A DNA stretch of 59,936 nucleotides from Agrococcus baldri. GTDB taxonomy: Bacteria > Actinomycetota > Actinomycetes > Actinomycetales > Microbacteriaceae. Shown here one piece after another: positions 12,344 through 20,525 of this stretch. Under the pieces are notes generated by a model. That model worked only from the letters and a program-made list of their open reading frames with translations. It searched no databases and was not told the origin of the DNA. Position numbers and translations under genes: made by a program. Each line of letters starts with the position of its first letter. Position 1 is the first letter of the stretch. The stretch is taken from positions 1 to 59,936 of the forward strand of contig BJUU01000017.1 in the NCBI GenBank assembly GCA_007988785.1, in the 5' to 3' direction.

Positions 12344-13213
12344 TCACCGGGTCGCGGCCGTGACCCGGTCGCGGCCGCCGAGGTCGCGGCGGGTGAACGG
12401 GTCGCGGAATCCGGCGTCGGCGAGCAGCTCCTGCACGGCGGCGGCCTGCTGCTCGGCGTGCTCGAAGGCGACCAGCCCGCCCGGCTCGACCAGGTCGGCG
12501 GCGATCGAGACCAGGTCGCGGATCAGGTCGAGCCCGTCGGCGCCCGAGTAGAGCGCGCCGGCGGGGTCGAAGGAGCGCACCTCGTGGTCGGCGGGGACGG
12601 ATGCGTGCGGCACGTAGGGCGGGTTGGAGACGAGCGCCGCGAGCGAGCCGGGCACGATGCCGACCGCAGCGAGCGCCGTCGCGTCGCGCGCATCGGCGTG
12701 CAGCAGCACGGAGGAGGGGGCGAGATCCGCCAGGTTGCGGCGCGCCCAGACGTAGGCGGCGGGGCTCTGCTCGACCGCGACCACGCGGGCGTCGCCCTCG
12801 CGCGCGATCGCGATCGCGACGGCGCCGCTGCCGGTGCCGACGTCGAGCACGAGCGGCGGGGTGTCGCCGAGGCGCCTGCGCAGGTGCTCGAGCACGACGT
12901 CGACGAGCACCTCGGTCTCCGGCCTGGGCGTGAAGACGCCCGGGCCGACGCGCAGCTCGATGTGGCGGAAGGGCGCGAGGCCCGTGATGTGCTGCAGCGG
13001 CTCCCGGGCCGCGCGGCGGGTGACGGCCGTCTGGAAGCGCGCCAGCGCATCCGCCTCGAAGGCACGGCCCATCGCCAGGTCGACGCGCAGCTCCCCGAGC
13101 GAGCAGCCGGAGGCCCAGGCCGCGAGCAGCTCGGCGTCGGGGCCGTCGATGCCGACGGTCGCGAGGCGCGTGCGGGCGTCGCGCACGAGGTCGCCGACGG
13201 CCTGAGGATCCAC
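12344..13213 (-). CDS. prmC: release factor glutamine N5-methyltransferase PrmC (HemK)
   Basis: Methylates the Gln of the GGQ motif in release factors RF1 and RF2. The 289-residue protein has an N-terminal helical domain and a Rossmann methyltransferase domain with VLDVGTGSGAVAIAIA (SAM binding) and the catalytic NPPYVP. The start is a GTG at 13213. Its usual operon partner prfA is present, but about 9.4 kb away beyond the accessory segment. It is followed 32 nt later by tsaC. Confidence 0.95.
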   Translation of the reverse strand: MDPQAVGDLVRDARTRLATVGIDGPDAELLAAWASGCSLGELRVDLAMGRAFEADALARFQTAVTRRAAREPLQHITGLAPFRHIELRVGPGVFTPRPETEVLVDVVLEHLRRRLGDTPPLVLDVGTGSGAVAIAIAREGDARVVAVEQSPAAYVWARRNLADLAPSSVLLHADARDATALAAVGIVPGSLAALVSNPPYVPHASVPADHEVRSFDPAGALYSGADGLDLIRDLVSIAADLVEPGGLVAFEHAEQQAAAVQELLADAGFRDPFTRRDLGGRDRVTAATR

Positions 13214-13219
13214 GGCACC

Positions 13220-13225
13220 ACGCTA
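13220..13225 (-). promoter_or_regulatory. -10 element for leaderless prmC
   Basis: TAGCGT on the minus strand, 6 nt before the GTG start. It suggests that prmC now has its own promoter after being separated from prfA. No clear -35 was found. Confidence 0.45.
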
Positions 13226-13338
13226 GCGCCACGCGAGGCGCCGAGCGCACGGGAATGCGGCCCTGCGGGCGCGCGCTGATGCACAGCGGGCCTCCCGTAG
13301 AGTAGAAGCCCAGCTTCAGCCCGATGAAAGGACACGGC

Positions 13339-14268
13339 ATGGCGCGCATCTTCGACGACATCACCGCCACGATCGGCGGCACTCCCCTGGTGCGCCTGCA
13401 GCGCATCGACGACTCCGAGGCGACCGTGCTCGTCAAGCTCGAGTCGTTCAACCCCGCCGCCTCCGTCAAGGACCGCATCGGCAAGGCCATCGTCGACGCC
13501 GCAGAGGCATCGGGCGAGCTGCAGCCGGGCGGCACGATCGTCGAGGGCACGAGCGGCAACACCGGCATCGCGCTCGCGCTCGTGGGCGCGGCTCGCGGCT
13601 ACCGGGTGATCCTCTCGATGCCCGAGACGATGTCGGTCGAGCGGCGCGCGATCCTCAAGGCCTACGGCGCCGAGCTGGTGCTGACGCCCGGCCCCGACGG
13701 CATGCGCGGCGCGGTCGAGCGCGCGCAGCAGATCGTCGACGAGACCCCCGGCGCCGTGCTCGCCCGCCAGTTCGAGAACGAGGCGAACGTCGCCGTGCAC
13801 CGCGCGACCACCGGCCCGGAGATCTGGGAGGACACCGACGGCGCCGTCGACATCTTCGTCTCCGGCATCGGCACGGGCGGCACCATCTCGGGCGCCGGCA
13901 ACTTCCTCAAGCAGCAGAAGCCCGGCCTGCAGGTGGTCGCCGTCGAGCCGATCGACTCGCCGCTGCTCACCGAGGGCAAGGCCGGCCCCCACAAGATCCA
14001 GGGCCTGGGCGCCAACTTCGTGCCGGCCATCCTCGACCGCGAGGTCTACGACGAGGTCATCGACGTGACGCTCGACGACTCCGTCGCGACCGCGCGCGAG
14101 CTGGCCGCGAAGGAGGGCATCTTCGCCGGCATCTCGGCCGGCGCCGCCGTCTGGAGTGCGCTGCAGGTGGCGCGCCGCCCCGAGTCGGCGGGCAAGACGA
14201 TCGTCGTGATCGTGCCCGACACGGGCGAGCGCTACCTCTCGATGCCCGTCTACGCCGAGCTCGTCTGA
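13339..14268 (+). CDS. cysK: cysteine synthase A (O-acetylserine sulfhydrylase)
   Basis: PLP enzyme that makes L-cysteine from O-acetylserine and sulfide. It has 309 residues with the PLP lysine in [11 protein letters not shown] (Lys44), the substrate loop [10 protein letters not shown], the phosphate-binding [10 protein letters not shown] and [12 protein letters not shown]-like segment [12 protein letters not shown]. The frame opens 5 codons earlier; I chose the ATG at 13339, which has AAAGGA about 8 nt upstream. A TAGAGT at 13298-13303 could be its -10. It is followed by cysE with a 10-nt gap, so both steps from serine are in one operon. Confidence 0.96.
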   Translation: MARIFDDITATIGGTPLVRLQRIDDSEATVLVKLESFNPAASVKDRIGKAIVDAAEASGELQPGGTIVEGTSGNTGIALALVGAARGYRVILSMPETMSVERRAILKAYGAELVLTPGPDGMRGAVERAQQIVDETPGAVLARQFENEANVAVHRATTGPEIWEDTDGAVDIFVSGIGTGGTISGAGNFLKQQKPGLQVVAVEPIDSPLLTEGKAGPHKIQGLGANFVPAILDREVYDEVIDVTLDDSVATARELAAKEGIFAGISAGAAVWSALQVARRPESAGKTIVVIVPDTGERYLSMPVYAELV

Positions 14269-14278
14269 GGCTGCGCGC

Positions 14279-14833
14279 ATGGGCCTGCTCAACATCCGTG
14301 AGGACATCGAGAACGCGAAGCGGCACGACCCCGCTGCGCACGGCAGCGTGACGATCGCGCTGACCTACTCGACCCTGCACGCGGTGTGGGCCCACCGCAT
14401 CCACCACCGCCTCTGGCTCGCCGGTGCGCGCCCGCTCGCGCGCGCCGGCAGCCAGTGGATGCGCTTCCTGACCGGCGTCGAGATCCACCCGGGGGCGCGC
14501 CTCGGCCGCCGCTTCTTCATCGACCACGGCATGGGCGTCGTGATCGGCGAGACCAGCGAGGTGGGCGACGACGTGATGCTCTACCACGGCGTCACCCTCG
14601 GCGGCACGGCGAACGCCGCCGTCAAGCGCCACCCGACGCTCGGGCACCGCGTGCTCGTGGGCGCGGGCGCGAAGATCCTCGGGCCGGTCGCGCTCGGCGA
14701 CGATGTGAAGGTGGGGGCGAACGCGGTCGTGCTGCACGACGCGCCCTCGGGCGTGACGCTCGTGGGCATGCCGGCGAAGCCCGTCGCGCACCTCTCGCCC
14801 GCCGAGCTGCCGCAGATCGAGTACTCGATCTAG
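14279..14833 (+). CDS. cysE: serine O-acetyltransferase
   Basis: Makes O-acetylserine from serine and acetyl-CoA for CysK. The 184-residue protein has a short N-terminal helical region and a left-handed beta helix with [40 protein letters not shown], and [14 protein letters not shown]. It belongs to the short (EpsC-like) form, without the long N-terminal helical domain of the E. coli enzyme. It is cotranscribed with cysK and converges with the SMR genes. Confidence 0.95.
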   Translation: MGLLNIREDIENAKRHDPAAHGSVTIALTYSTLHAVWAHRIHHRLWLAGARPLARAGSQWMRFLTGVEIHPGARLGRRFFIDHGMGVVIGETSEVGDDVMLYHGVTLGGTANAAVKRHPTLGHRVLVGAGAKILGPVALGDDVKVGANAVVLHDAPSGVTLVGMPAKPVAHLSPAELPQIEYSI

Positions 14834-14859
14834 CAGCGGCCGCTCGAGCCGGCGCGCAC

Positions 14860-15234
14860 TCAGCGAGGGGCGGGTGCGTCGGGCTCGGCGGGCACGGTCG
14901 CCTCGGCCCGCTCGGTGAGGGCGAGGCCCGCGACCGCCACCAGGATGCCGGCGAGGAACAGCAGCATGAGCGGGTTGAACGGCTGCGCGCCGGAGGCGAG
15001 CGCCCAGATCACGGTGAGCGCTCCCCCGACGCCCGTCCAGACGGCGTAGCCGGTCGCGAGCGCGATGTGCTGCACGGCCCGCTCGAGGCCGATGAAGCTG
15101 AGGATCGCGGCGACGGCGAACACGATCGTGGGCACGGGCTGCGAGAAGCCCTGCGACTGCCCGAGCGCGGTCGCCCAGACGGCCTCGAGCACGGCGCTGA
15201 CCAGCAGCACGATCCATGCGGTGCGGCGCGTCAT
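14860..15234 (-). CDS. SMR-family transporter, second subunit of a paired exporter
   Basis: Four-helix small multidrug resistance protein of 124 residues. The membrane-embedded Glu lies in VLEAVWATALGQSQGF (helix 1), and GYAVWTGVGGAL is the helix 3 signature. A charged C-terminal tail of about 15 residues follows the last helix. It starts 1 nt after the stop of the first SMR gene, so the two are probably a heterodimer. With the guanidine-III riboswitch upstream, guanidinium export is the likely role. Confidence 0.9.
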   Translation of the reverse strand: MTRRTAWIVLLVSAVLEAVWATALGQSQGFSQPVPTIVFAVAAILSFIGLERAVQHIALATGYAVWTGVGGALTVIWALASGAQPFNPLMLLFLAGILVAVAGLALTERAEATVPAEPDAPAPR

Positions 15235-15235
15235 C

Positions 15236-15550
15236 TCAGCTCACCAGCTTGAGGCCGACGAGGCAGCCGATCAGCAGCACGAGCAGCAGCGAGCGCACGA
15301 CCGTGAGCCGCTCCTTGCCGCGCGCGAGCTGCAGCAGCACGGTCGCGACGGCGCCGACCCCCACCCACACCGCGTAGGCGGTGCCGGTCGGGATCTCGAG
15401 CATCGCCCAGGCGAGTCCGCCCATCGAGGCGAGCATGGCGACGACGAAGAGCACGGTCGGCTTCCAGCGCCGGAAGCCCTTCGAGGCCTGCATGGCGGAT
15501 GCCCACACCGCCTCGAGCAGGCCGGATGTGAGCAGGATGATCCACGACAT
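15236..15550 (-). CDS. SMR-family transporter, first subunit of a paired (guanidinium) exporter
   Basis: Four-helix SMR protein of 104 residues with the conserved Glu in GLLEAVWASAMQASKGF and the helix 3 signature TAYAVWVGVGAV. Proteins of the SugE/Gdx branch export guanidinium in exchange for protons. Its translation start is immediately downstream of a guanidine-III riboswitch whose 3' part overlaps the ribosome binding site (GGAAGGA, 15557-15563). The paired gene follows at once. The substrate is inferred from the riboswitch, not from residues alone. Confidence 0.92.
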   Translation of the reverse strand: MSWIILLTSGLLEAVWASAMQASKGFRRWKPTVLFVVAMLASMGGLAWAMLEIPTGTAYAVWVGVGAVATVLLQLARGKERLTVVRSLLLVLLIGCLVGLKLVS

Positions 15551-15561
15551 GACGAGTCCTT

Positions 15562-15605
15562 CCGGCCGTCTTGTCGCGATGCGGGTACGGCTCCCTCGTC
15601 CGCGG
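15562..15605 (-). ncRNA. guanidine-III (ykkC-III) riboswitch controlling the SMR pair
   Basis: On the minus strand the segment contains, in order, CGCGGACGAGG, GAGCCGTACCCGC and GCGACAAGACGGC, matching the guanidine-III class (pseudoknot known from Thermobifida fusca) nearly base for base. GCGG can pair with CCGC (P1) and GCCG with CGGC (P2), as in the known fold. The last bases run into the ribosome binding site of the first SMR gene, so ligand-dependent control of translation is the likely mode. Confidence 0.88.
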
Positions 15606-15621
15606 ATCCAGCGGTGGATCC
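15604..15621. repeat. inverted repeat at the 5' edge of the riboswitch
   Basis: GGATCCA and TGGATCC are separated by 4 nt and overlap the first two bases of the riboswitch helix. It would form a hairpin at the very start of the transcript and may compete with P1. Confidence 0.45.
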
Positions 15622-15628
15622 ACGGCAG

Positions 15629-15634
15629 ATCCTA
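15629..15634 (-). promoter_or_regulatory. -10 element for the SMR operon
   Basis: TAGGAT on the minus strand. It places the transcription start near 15622, about 17 nt before the riboswitch. No good -35 was found. Confidence 0.45.
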
Positions 15635-15669
15635 GCAAATCGGGGGCGATCCGGCAGGGCTTCGGGGCC

Positions 15670-16425
15670 CTACGGCCGGCGCCCGCCGATCGATGCGGTC
15701 AGCCGGTCGGCCGCCGCGACCACCTCGTCGATGAGCGCCTCGCAGCGCTCCTCGGTGAGCCGCAGCGTCGGCCCCATCACGGTGAGCGCGCCCGCGAGCA
15801 CGCCGTGCGCGTCGAACACGGGCGCCGAGACGCCGCTCGAGGCCTCCACGCGCTCGCCCGCCGTGATGGCGTAGCCCTCGGCGCGCGTGCGCGCGACGAC
15901 CGCACGCAGCTCGGCGGGATCGGTGATGGTCGACTCCGTCAGCGCCTCGAGCGGTGCCGCCAGCACCTGCTCGAGCAGATCCTCGCGCCAGGCCAGGATG
16001 ACCCGCCCCGCGCCGCCGACGTGCAGCGGCTGGAGGCGCCCCACGTACATCTCGCGCTTGAGGCCGTGCCGCGTCTCGGCGACGCCGACGCACACGCGGG
16101 CGCCGCGCTCGGCGATGAAGAAGCACGCGGTCTCCTCGGTCGCGTCGCGCAGCGCCACGAGCTGCGGCGGCAGCAGGTCGCCGAGCGCCCGCGCGTGCAC
16201 CGCGGGGCCGGCCCAGAAGGCCATCCGCGCGCCGATCGAGTAGTCGTCGCCGACGCGGTCGAGGAAGCCGTGCTCGACGAGGTTGCCGAGCAGCCGGTGC
16301 GCGGTCGAGGTGGGGATGCCGGTGGCGCGGCGGATCTCGGCGGCCGTCATGCTCGGATGCTCGAGCGTGAAGGCGTCGAGGATGGCCGTGATCTTGGCGA
16401 GGACGAGCAGCGGTGCGTCGGACAC
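15670..16425 (-). CDS. IclR-family transcriptional regulator
   Basis: Regulator of 251 residues with an N-terminal winged helix (MTAAEIRRATGIPTSTAHRLLGNLVEHGFL, about residues 25-55) and the C-terminal IclR effector domain. It is divergent from the GntP permease/CoA-transferase/lyase operon and most likely controls it in response to the acid or its CoA ester. Translation starts at a GTG, with the -10 hexamer TAGGAT 6 nt upstream (16432-16437), so the mRNA is probably leaderless. Confidence 0.93.
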   Translation of the reverse strand: MSDAPLLVLAKITAILDAFTLEHPSMTAAEIRRATGIPTSTAHRLLGNLVEHGFLDRVGDDYSIGARMAFWAGPAVHARALGDLLPPQLVALRDATEETACFFIAERGARVCVGVAETRHGLKREMYVGRLQPLHVGGAGRVILAWREDLLEQVLAAPLEALTESTITDPAELRAVVARTRAEGYAITAGERVEASSGVSAPVFDAHGVLAGALTVMGPTLRLTEERCEALIDEVVAAADRLTASIGGRRP

Positions 16426-16431
16426 GCCTCC

Positions 16432-16437
16432 ATCCTA
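16432..16437 (-). promoter_or_regulatory. -10 element for leaderless iclR-type gene
   Basis: TAGGAT on the minus strand, then GGAGGC and the GTG start codon. Confidence 0.45.
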
Positions 16438-16455
16438 CGGCCACGACACGCCGGA

Positions 16456-16494
16456 TTGTTCCGCATCGTGGACACTCCCCTACGATGTGGGAAC
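16456..16494 (+). promoter_or_regulatory. candidate promoter and IclR-type operator of the permease operon
   Basis: A possible -35 TTGTTC (16456-16461) and -10 TACGAT (16481-16486) are 19 nt apart, a long spacer typical of activated promoters. GTTCC (16458-16462) and GGAAC (16490-16494) form an inverted repeat around it, and GTTCC/GGAC form a tighter one at 16458-16473. These are candidate sites for the divergent regulator. Confidence 0.35.
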
Positions 16495-16535
16495 CCGTGC
16501 CGCGCGTGCGCACGGCCTCAAGGGAGAGGAACCCC

Positions 16536-17999
16536 ATGGCTGACTGGTCCATCCTCGTGGTGGTGGGCGTCGCGATCGTCGCGGTCGTGCTGCTCATCGT
16601 GCGATTCCACGTGAACCCCGTGATCGCCCTCGCGCTCGGTGCCGCCGGCATCGGCCTCGGCAGCGGCCTGGGCGCCGTCGGCACCGTCGAGACCATGGCG
16701 AGCGGCTTCGGCGAGACGATGGCGGAGGCCGGCCTGCTGATCGCCTGGGGCGTGCTGATCGGCTCGCTGCTCAACCGCATGGGCGCCGTCGAGCGGCTCG
16801 TGCACGCGCTGCTGAAGGCCTTCGGCCCGAAGGGCGTCCCGTATGCCATCGGATTGTCGTTCGCGACCTACCTGCAGACCATCTTCGTCGACGTGATGAT
16901 CGTGATCGCCGCTCCCCTGGCCCGCCGCATCGCGCCGCGCCTGGGCAAGGCGGGCACGGGCATCATGGCGACGATGTTCGCCATCAGCCTCGAGACGGGC
17001 ATCGCGCTCATGGTGCCCGGCATCGGTGCCGTCATGATCGCCGCGAGCCTGGGCATCCCGCTCGGCCAGATGATGCTCTTCGGCCTCGTCGTGGTCATCC
17101 CCACCGTGGCCATCTCGATCTTCATCATGACGATCGCGCTGCGCGCCGGCTTCTGGAACCCCGAGCGCGACGAGCAGGAGGTCATCGACGACTCCAACGC
17201 CGGCGACACCCAGCGCTCGGTCTCGGGTGCCACCACCGCGGTGCCGGTGCAGGACGGGGCGGATGCGTCGCAGGGCTCCGCCGGCGAGGGCTCGGCCGTG
17301 CAGACCAGGGCCCGCGTCGCCACGAAGGCCGAGCCCGTCCCGGACCGCTCGGGCCAGCTGCCGCTCATCGTGCTCTTCGCGCCGCTGCTCGTCGCGCTCC
17401 TGCTCATCGCGAGCGGCGCCATCCTCGACGTGCTCGAGATCGAGGTGCCCGCCATGCAGTTCCTCGGCTCGCCCAACATCGCGCTGCTGCTGGGCGTGAT
17501 CGGCACCGCGCTCGTCGGCCGCTGGGCGATCGGCGCCAAGGATCTCGAGCGCGCGCTCGTGCACGGGTTCAAGGACGCCGGCCAGATCTTCGCCCTCACC
17601 GGCGTCGGCGGCGCGCTCGCCGCCATCATCTCCGCCGGAGAGCTCGGCGACCTCCTCACCGGCTACTTCGGCGCATCCGCCTTCGCCCCGATCCTGCTCG
17701 TGTGGGTGATCGCGGCGATCCTGCACGTCGCGGTCGGCTCGGTGACGCTCTCGGCCATGACCGCGGCGGGCATCCTGGCACCCGTCGCAGCGACGCTCGG
17801 TCTCGATCCCGTCCTCATCGGACTCGCGGCCGGCGCCGGAGCCCTGTTCTGCATCCACGTGACCTCGAACACGTTCTGGCTGCTGCAGATGTTCCTCGGG
17901 CAGTCGGTGCGCGGGGCGCTGAAGACCGTCACGGTCGGCGTCTCCGTCGCGTCGATCGTCGCGCTGGGCGTCGTGCTCGTGCTGTCGGTGTTCCTGTGA
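16536..17999 (+). CDS. GntP-family organic acid permease
   Basis: Proton symporter family protein of 487 residues with about 12 membrane helices. The family is typified by gluconate permease GntP, and members also carry other hydroxy acids. Conserved stretches include NPVIALALGAAGIGLGSG, FATYLQTIFVDVMIVIAAPL and the C-terminal HVTSNTFWLLQMFLG. A polar, acidic loop of roughly 70 residues (about residues 210-275) splits the protein, longer than in GntP. The start was chosen at 16536, with AGGGAGAGGA upstream. It overlaps the CoA-transferase gene (GTGA), so the substrate is probably the acid activated by that enzyme. Confidence 0.93.
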   Translation: MADWSILVVVGVAIVAVVLLIVRFHVNPVIALALGAAGIGLGSGLGAVGTVETMASGFGETMAEAGLLIAWGVLIGSLLNRMGAVERLVHALLKAFGPKGVPYAIGLSFATYLQTIFVDVMIVIAAPLARRIAPRLGKAGTGIMATMFAISLETGIALMVPGIGAVMIAASLGIPLGQMMLFGLVVVIPTVAISIFIMTIALRAGFWNPERDEQEVIDDSNAGDTQRSVSGATTAVPVQDGADASQGSAGEGSAVQTRARVATKAEPVPDRSGQLPLIVLFAPLLVALLLIASGAILDVLEIEVPAMQFLGSPNIALLLGVIGTALVGRWAIGAKDLERALVHGFKDAGQIFALTGVGGALAAIISAGELGDLLTGYFGASAFAPILLVWVIAAILHVAVGSVTLSAMTAAGILAPVAATLGLDPVLIGLAAGAGALFCIHVTSNTFWLLQMFLGQSVRGALKTVTVGVSVASIVALGVVLVLSVFL

Positions 18000-19240
18000 G
18001 CGCGCAGAAGCCGCTCGCGGGCGTGCGGGTGGTCGAGCTCGGCAACTACATCGCCGCGCCGACCGCCGGCCGGCTGCTCGCCGACTTCGGCGCCGAGGTC
18101 GTGAAGGTCGAGCGGCCCGGCAGGGGCGACGAGCTGCGCCGCTGGCGCCTCACCGAGGGCGACACCTCGATGCTCTACCGCACCATCAACCGCGGCAAGC
18201 GCTCGATCGTGCTCGACCTGCGCAGCGACGAGGGGCGCGCCGCCGTGCTCGCGCTCGCCGCCGAGGCCGACGTGGTGCTCGAGAACTTCCGCCCCGGCAC
18301 GCTCGAGAAGTGGGGCATCGGGCCGGCAGAGCTCGAGGCGGCCAACCCCGAGCTCGTGCTGGTGCGCATCTCGGCGTTCGGCCAGAGCGGGCCGATGTCG
18401 GCCCGGCCCGGCTTCGCCGCGGTCGCCGAGGCCTACGGCGGCTTCCGCGAGATGGTCGGCGAGCCCGGCAGGCCGCCGAGCCGCACCGGCTTCTCGATCG
18501 GCGACTCGATCGCGGGCCTCTACGCGGCCTTCGGCGCCGTCATGCGGCTGTTCGAGCGCGAGCGCGCCCGGGTGGCCGGCGGCGGCGAGGCGCGCATCCC
18601 CCTCGATCAGCGCACGATCGACGTCGCGCTCAACGAGGCGATGCTGTCGGTGACCGAGTCGCTCGTGCCGGAGTTCTCGGCCTACGGGCGCCGCCGCGAG
18701 CGCACCGGTGGGCGCATGGAGGGCATCGCGCCCTCGAACGCCTACCTGTGCGGCGACGGCAAGAGCATCGTCGTGGCGGGCAACGGCGACGGCATCTTCA
18801 GGCGCTACATGGAGGCGATCGGCCGGCCCGATCTCGGCAGCGACCCGGCGCTCACCTCGAACGAGCTGCGCTGGCTGCGCCGCGACGAGCTCGACGCCGC
18901 GATCGGCGAGTGGACGAGCCGGCGCTCGAGCGCCGAGGCGCTCGAGGCGCTCGACATCGCGGGGGTGCCTGCCGGCCCCATCTACACGGCAGAGGATGTG
19001 ATCGCAGACGAGCAGTACGCCTCGCGCGACATGATCCAGCGCTTCGACATCGACGACGGCGCCGGGGTGCGCAGGGATGTCGCCATGCCGGGCATCGTGC
19101 CGGTGGTGGGCGGCCGCAGCCTGCTCATCGCGCATCCGGGGCCGGATCTGGGCGCCGACACCCGCGACGTGCTCGCGGGCTGGCTCGGCTGGGACGCCGC
19201 GCGCATCGCCGCGCTCGAGGGAGAGGGTGTGGTCGCATGA
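17996..19240 (+). CDS. CaiB/BaiF (family III) CoA-transferase
   Basis: Transfers CoA to a carboxylic acid, 414 residues from a GTG that overlaps the permease stop. The N-terminal Rossmann signature VRVVELGNYIAAPTAGRLLADFGAEVVKVE and the catalytic Asp170 in FSIGDSIAGLYAAFGA (Asp169 in formyl-CoA transferase) are present. Between a permease and an HMG-CoA-lyase-like enzyme, the likely role is to activate the imported acid, with succinyl-CoA or acetyl-CoA as donor; the donor cannot be read. Confidence 0.94.
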   Translation: MSAQKPLAGVRVVELGNYIAAPTAGRLLADFGAEVVKVERPGRGDELRRWRLTEGDTSMLYRTINRGKRSIVLDLRSDEGRAAVLALAAEADVVLENFRPGTLEKWGIGPAELEAANPELVLVRISAFGQSGPMSARPGFAAVAEAYGGFREMVGEPGRPPSRTGFSIGDSIAGLYAAFGAVMRLFERERARVAGGGEARIPLDQRTIDVALNEAMLSVTESLVPEFSAYGRRRERTGGRMEGIAPSNAYLCGDGKSIVVAGNGDGIFRRYMEAIGRPDLGSDPALTSNELRWLRRDELDAAIGEWTSRRSSAEALEALDIAGVPAGPIYTAEDVIADEQYASRDMIQRFDIDDGAGVRRDVAMPGIVPVVGGRSLLIAHPGPDLGADTRDVLAGWLGWDAARIAALEGEGVVA

Positions 19241-20154
19241 CCGTGCAGATCCGTGACGTGACCCTGCGGGACGGCCTGCAGCTGACCGGCAAGCCGTTGC
19301 CCACCGAGCGCAAGGTGCGCCTGGTGCGCGAGCTGCTCGCCCTCGGCGTCGAGCACATCGAGGTCGGCTCGATGGCCCGGCCCGACCTCGTGCCGGCCGT
19401 CGCCGACACGCTCGACGTGGTCGCGCAGCTCACCCCCGAGGAGCTCGAGCGCTGCTGGGTGTGGGTCGCGACGCCGCGCCACGTCGAGCGCGCGGCCGCC
19501 GCGGGCGTGACCCGCTTCCAGTACTGCTTCTCGGCGAGCGACAGCCACAACCGGGCCAACATCGGCCGCGACACCGAGACCTCGATCGCGGCCATGCCCG
19601 CGGCGCTCGAGGCCGCGGGCGCCGTCGACGGCCTGCTGCAGCTGTGCATCGCCACCTCGTTCACCTGCCCCTTCGAGGGCGAGGTGCCGATCGAGCGGCT
19701 GCGCATGATCCTCGACGACGAGCGCACGAGCGGCGCGAGCGACGTCGTGATCTGCGACACGCTCGGCCAGGCGCATCCCGCGAGCGTGCGGGAGCGGGTC
19801 GCGCTCGCGGCGGAGCGGCGCCCCGAGGCCGGGCTGGTCTTCCACGGCCACGACACCTGGGGCGCGGGCGTCGCGAACGCGCTCGCCGCGGTCGAGGCAG
19901 GCGCGGGCGTCGTCGACGGCGCGCTCGGCGGCCTGGGCGGCTGCCCCTTCGCGCCCGGCGCCTCCGGCAACACCTCGACCGAGGATCTCGCCTTCACCCT
20001 GCGCCCGTCCTGGGCGGGGACGGATGCGTTCGCGCAGCTCGTGCGCCTGGGCCAGGAGATCACGGGGTCGCTCGACGAGCCCGACCGCGCCCGCGTGCTC
20101 GGCGGGGCGCTGAGCGAGAAAGCGCGCGCCTTCCCCTGGACGCTGCAGGCCTGA
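19237..20154 (+). CDS. HMG-CoA lyase-like retro-Claisen lyase
   Basis: TIM-barrel lyase of 305 residues. HMG-CoA lyase cleaves 3-hydroxy-3-methylglutaryl-CoA to acetyl-CoA and acetoacetate. The key residues are present: VTLRDGLQL (catalytic Arg and metal Asp near residues 10-12), the metal histidines H203 and H205 in FHGHDTWG, and the signature GGLGGCPFAPGASGN with the catalytic Cys236. The ATG overlaps the CoA-transferase stop (ATGA). No leucine-catabolic genes are near, so a role in leucine breakdown is not supported by context. Confidence 0.93.
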   Translation: MTVQIRDVTLRDGLQLTGKPLPTERKVRLVRELLALGVEHIEVGSMARPDLVPAVADTLDVVAQLTPEELERCWVWVATPRHVERAAAAGVTRFQYCFSASDSHNRANIGRDTETSIAAMPAALEAAGAVDGLLQLCIATSFTCPFEGEVPIERLRMILDDERTSGASDVVICDTLGQAHPASVRERVALAAERRPEAGLVFHGHDTWGAGVANALAAVEAGAGVVDGALGGLGGCPFAPGASGNTSTEDLAFTLRPSWAGTDAFAQLVRLGQEITGSLDEPDRARVLGGALSEKARAFPWTLQA

Positions 20155-20171
20155 CGCTGACCTGACGGCCC

Positions 20172-20525
20172 TCAGCGGACGGTCGCGACCGCCCGCCAGC
20201 CGGCCAGCACGAGCCCGATCACGAGCACGACGAGCGCGAGCACCACGAGCACCGTGCCCTCGCGGACGGCGCCGGAGCCGGCGAAGGCCAGCGCGGCGAG
20301 CGCCGCGATCACCGCGATCGAACCCGTGAGCCAGACGATCGGCGTCGCGGCGCGATGCGCGGCACTCCAGGTCTCGTCGGAGGCGAGCGTGGGCGCCAGG
20401 CGCAGCCCGAGCCAGCGGCTGCGGCCGATCCGGCCGACCCCCGCCAGGTGCACGATCGCGATGATCGCCGCGGCGCCGAGCGCGACCACGATCGCGCCGA
20501 TCACGATTCCCGAGCCGCCGTCCAT
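20172..20525 (-). CDS. SdpI-family small membrane protein
   Basis: Protein of 117 residues with three hydrophobic helices. The segment RSRWLGLRLAPTLASDETW followed by SAAHRAA matches the conserved SdpI-family motif (the Bacillus immunity protein against the SdpC toxin). No toxin gene is adjacent, so an immunity role is not supported here. It converges with the lyase gene. Confidence 0.8.
   Translation of the reverse strand: MDGGSGIVIGAIVVALGAAAIIAIVHLAGVGRIGRSRWLGLRLAPTLASDETWSAAHRAATPIVWLTGSIAVIAALAALAFAGSGAVREGTVLVVLALVVLVIGLVLAGWRAVATVR

Noticed and set aside
11634-13568. One 644-residue protein on the minus strand
   Set aside because: Only its last 225 residues are a YrdC-family protein; the rest is an out-of-frame reading of prmC and beyond. 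The leaderless start at 12311 explains the gene.
19237-20154. Leucine catabolic HMG-CoA lyase
   Set aside because: Motifs would allow it, but no isovaleryl-CoA dehydrogenase, methylcrotonyl-CoA carboxylase or hydratase gene is nearby, and the permease and CoA-transferase partners point to an imported free acid.
20172-20525. Toxin-immunity system with the SdpI-like protein
   Set aside because: No SdpA, SdpB or SdpC-like gene flanks it; SdpI-family proteins are common outside such systems.
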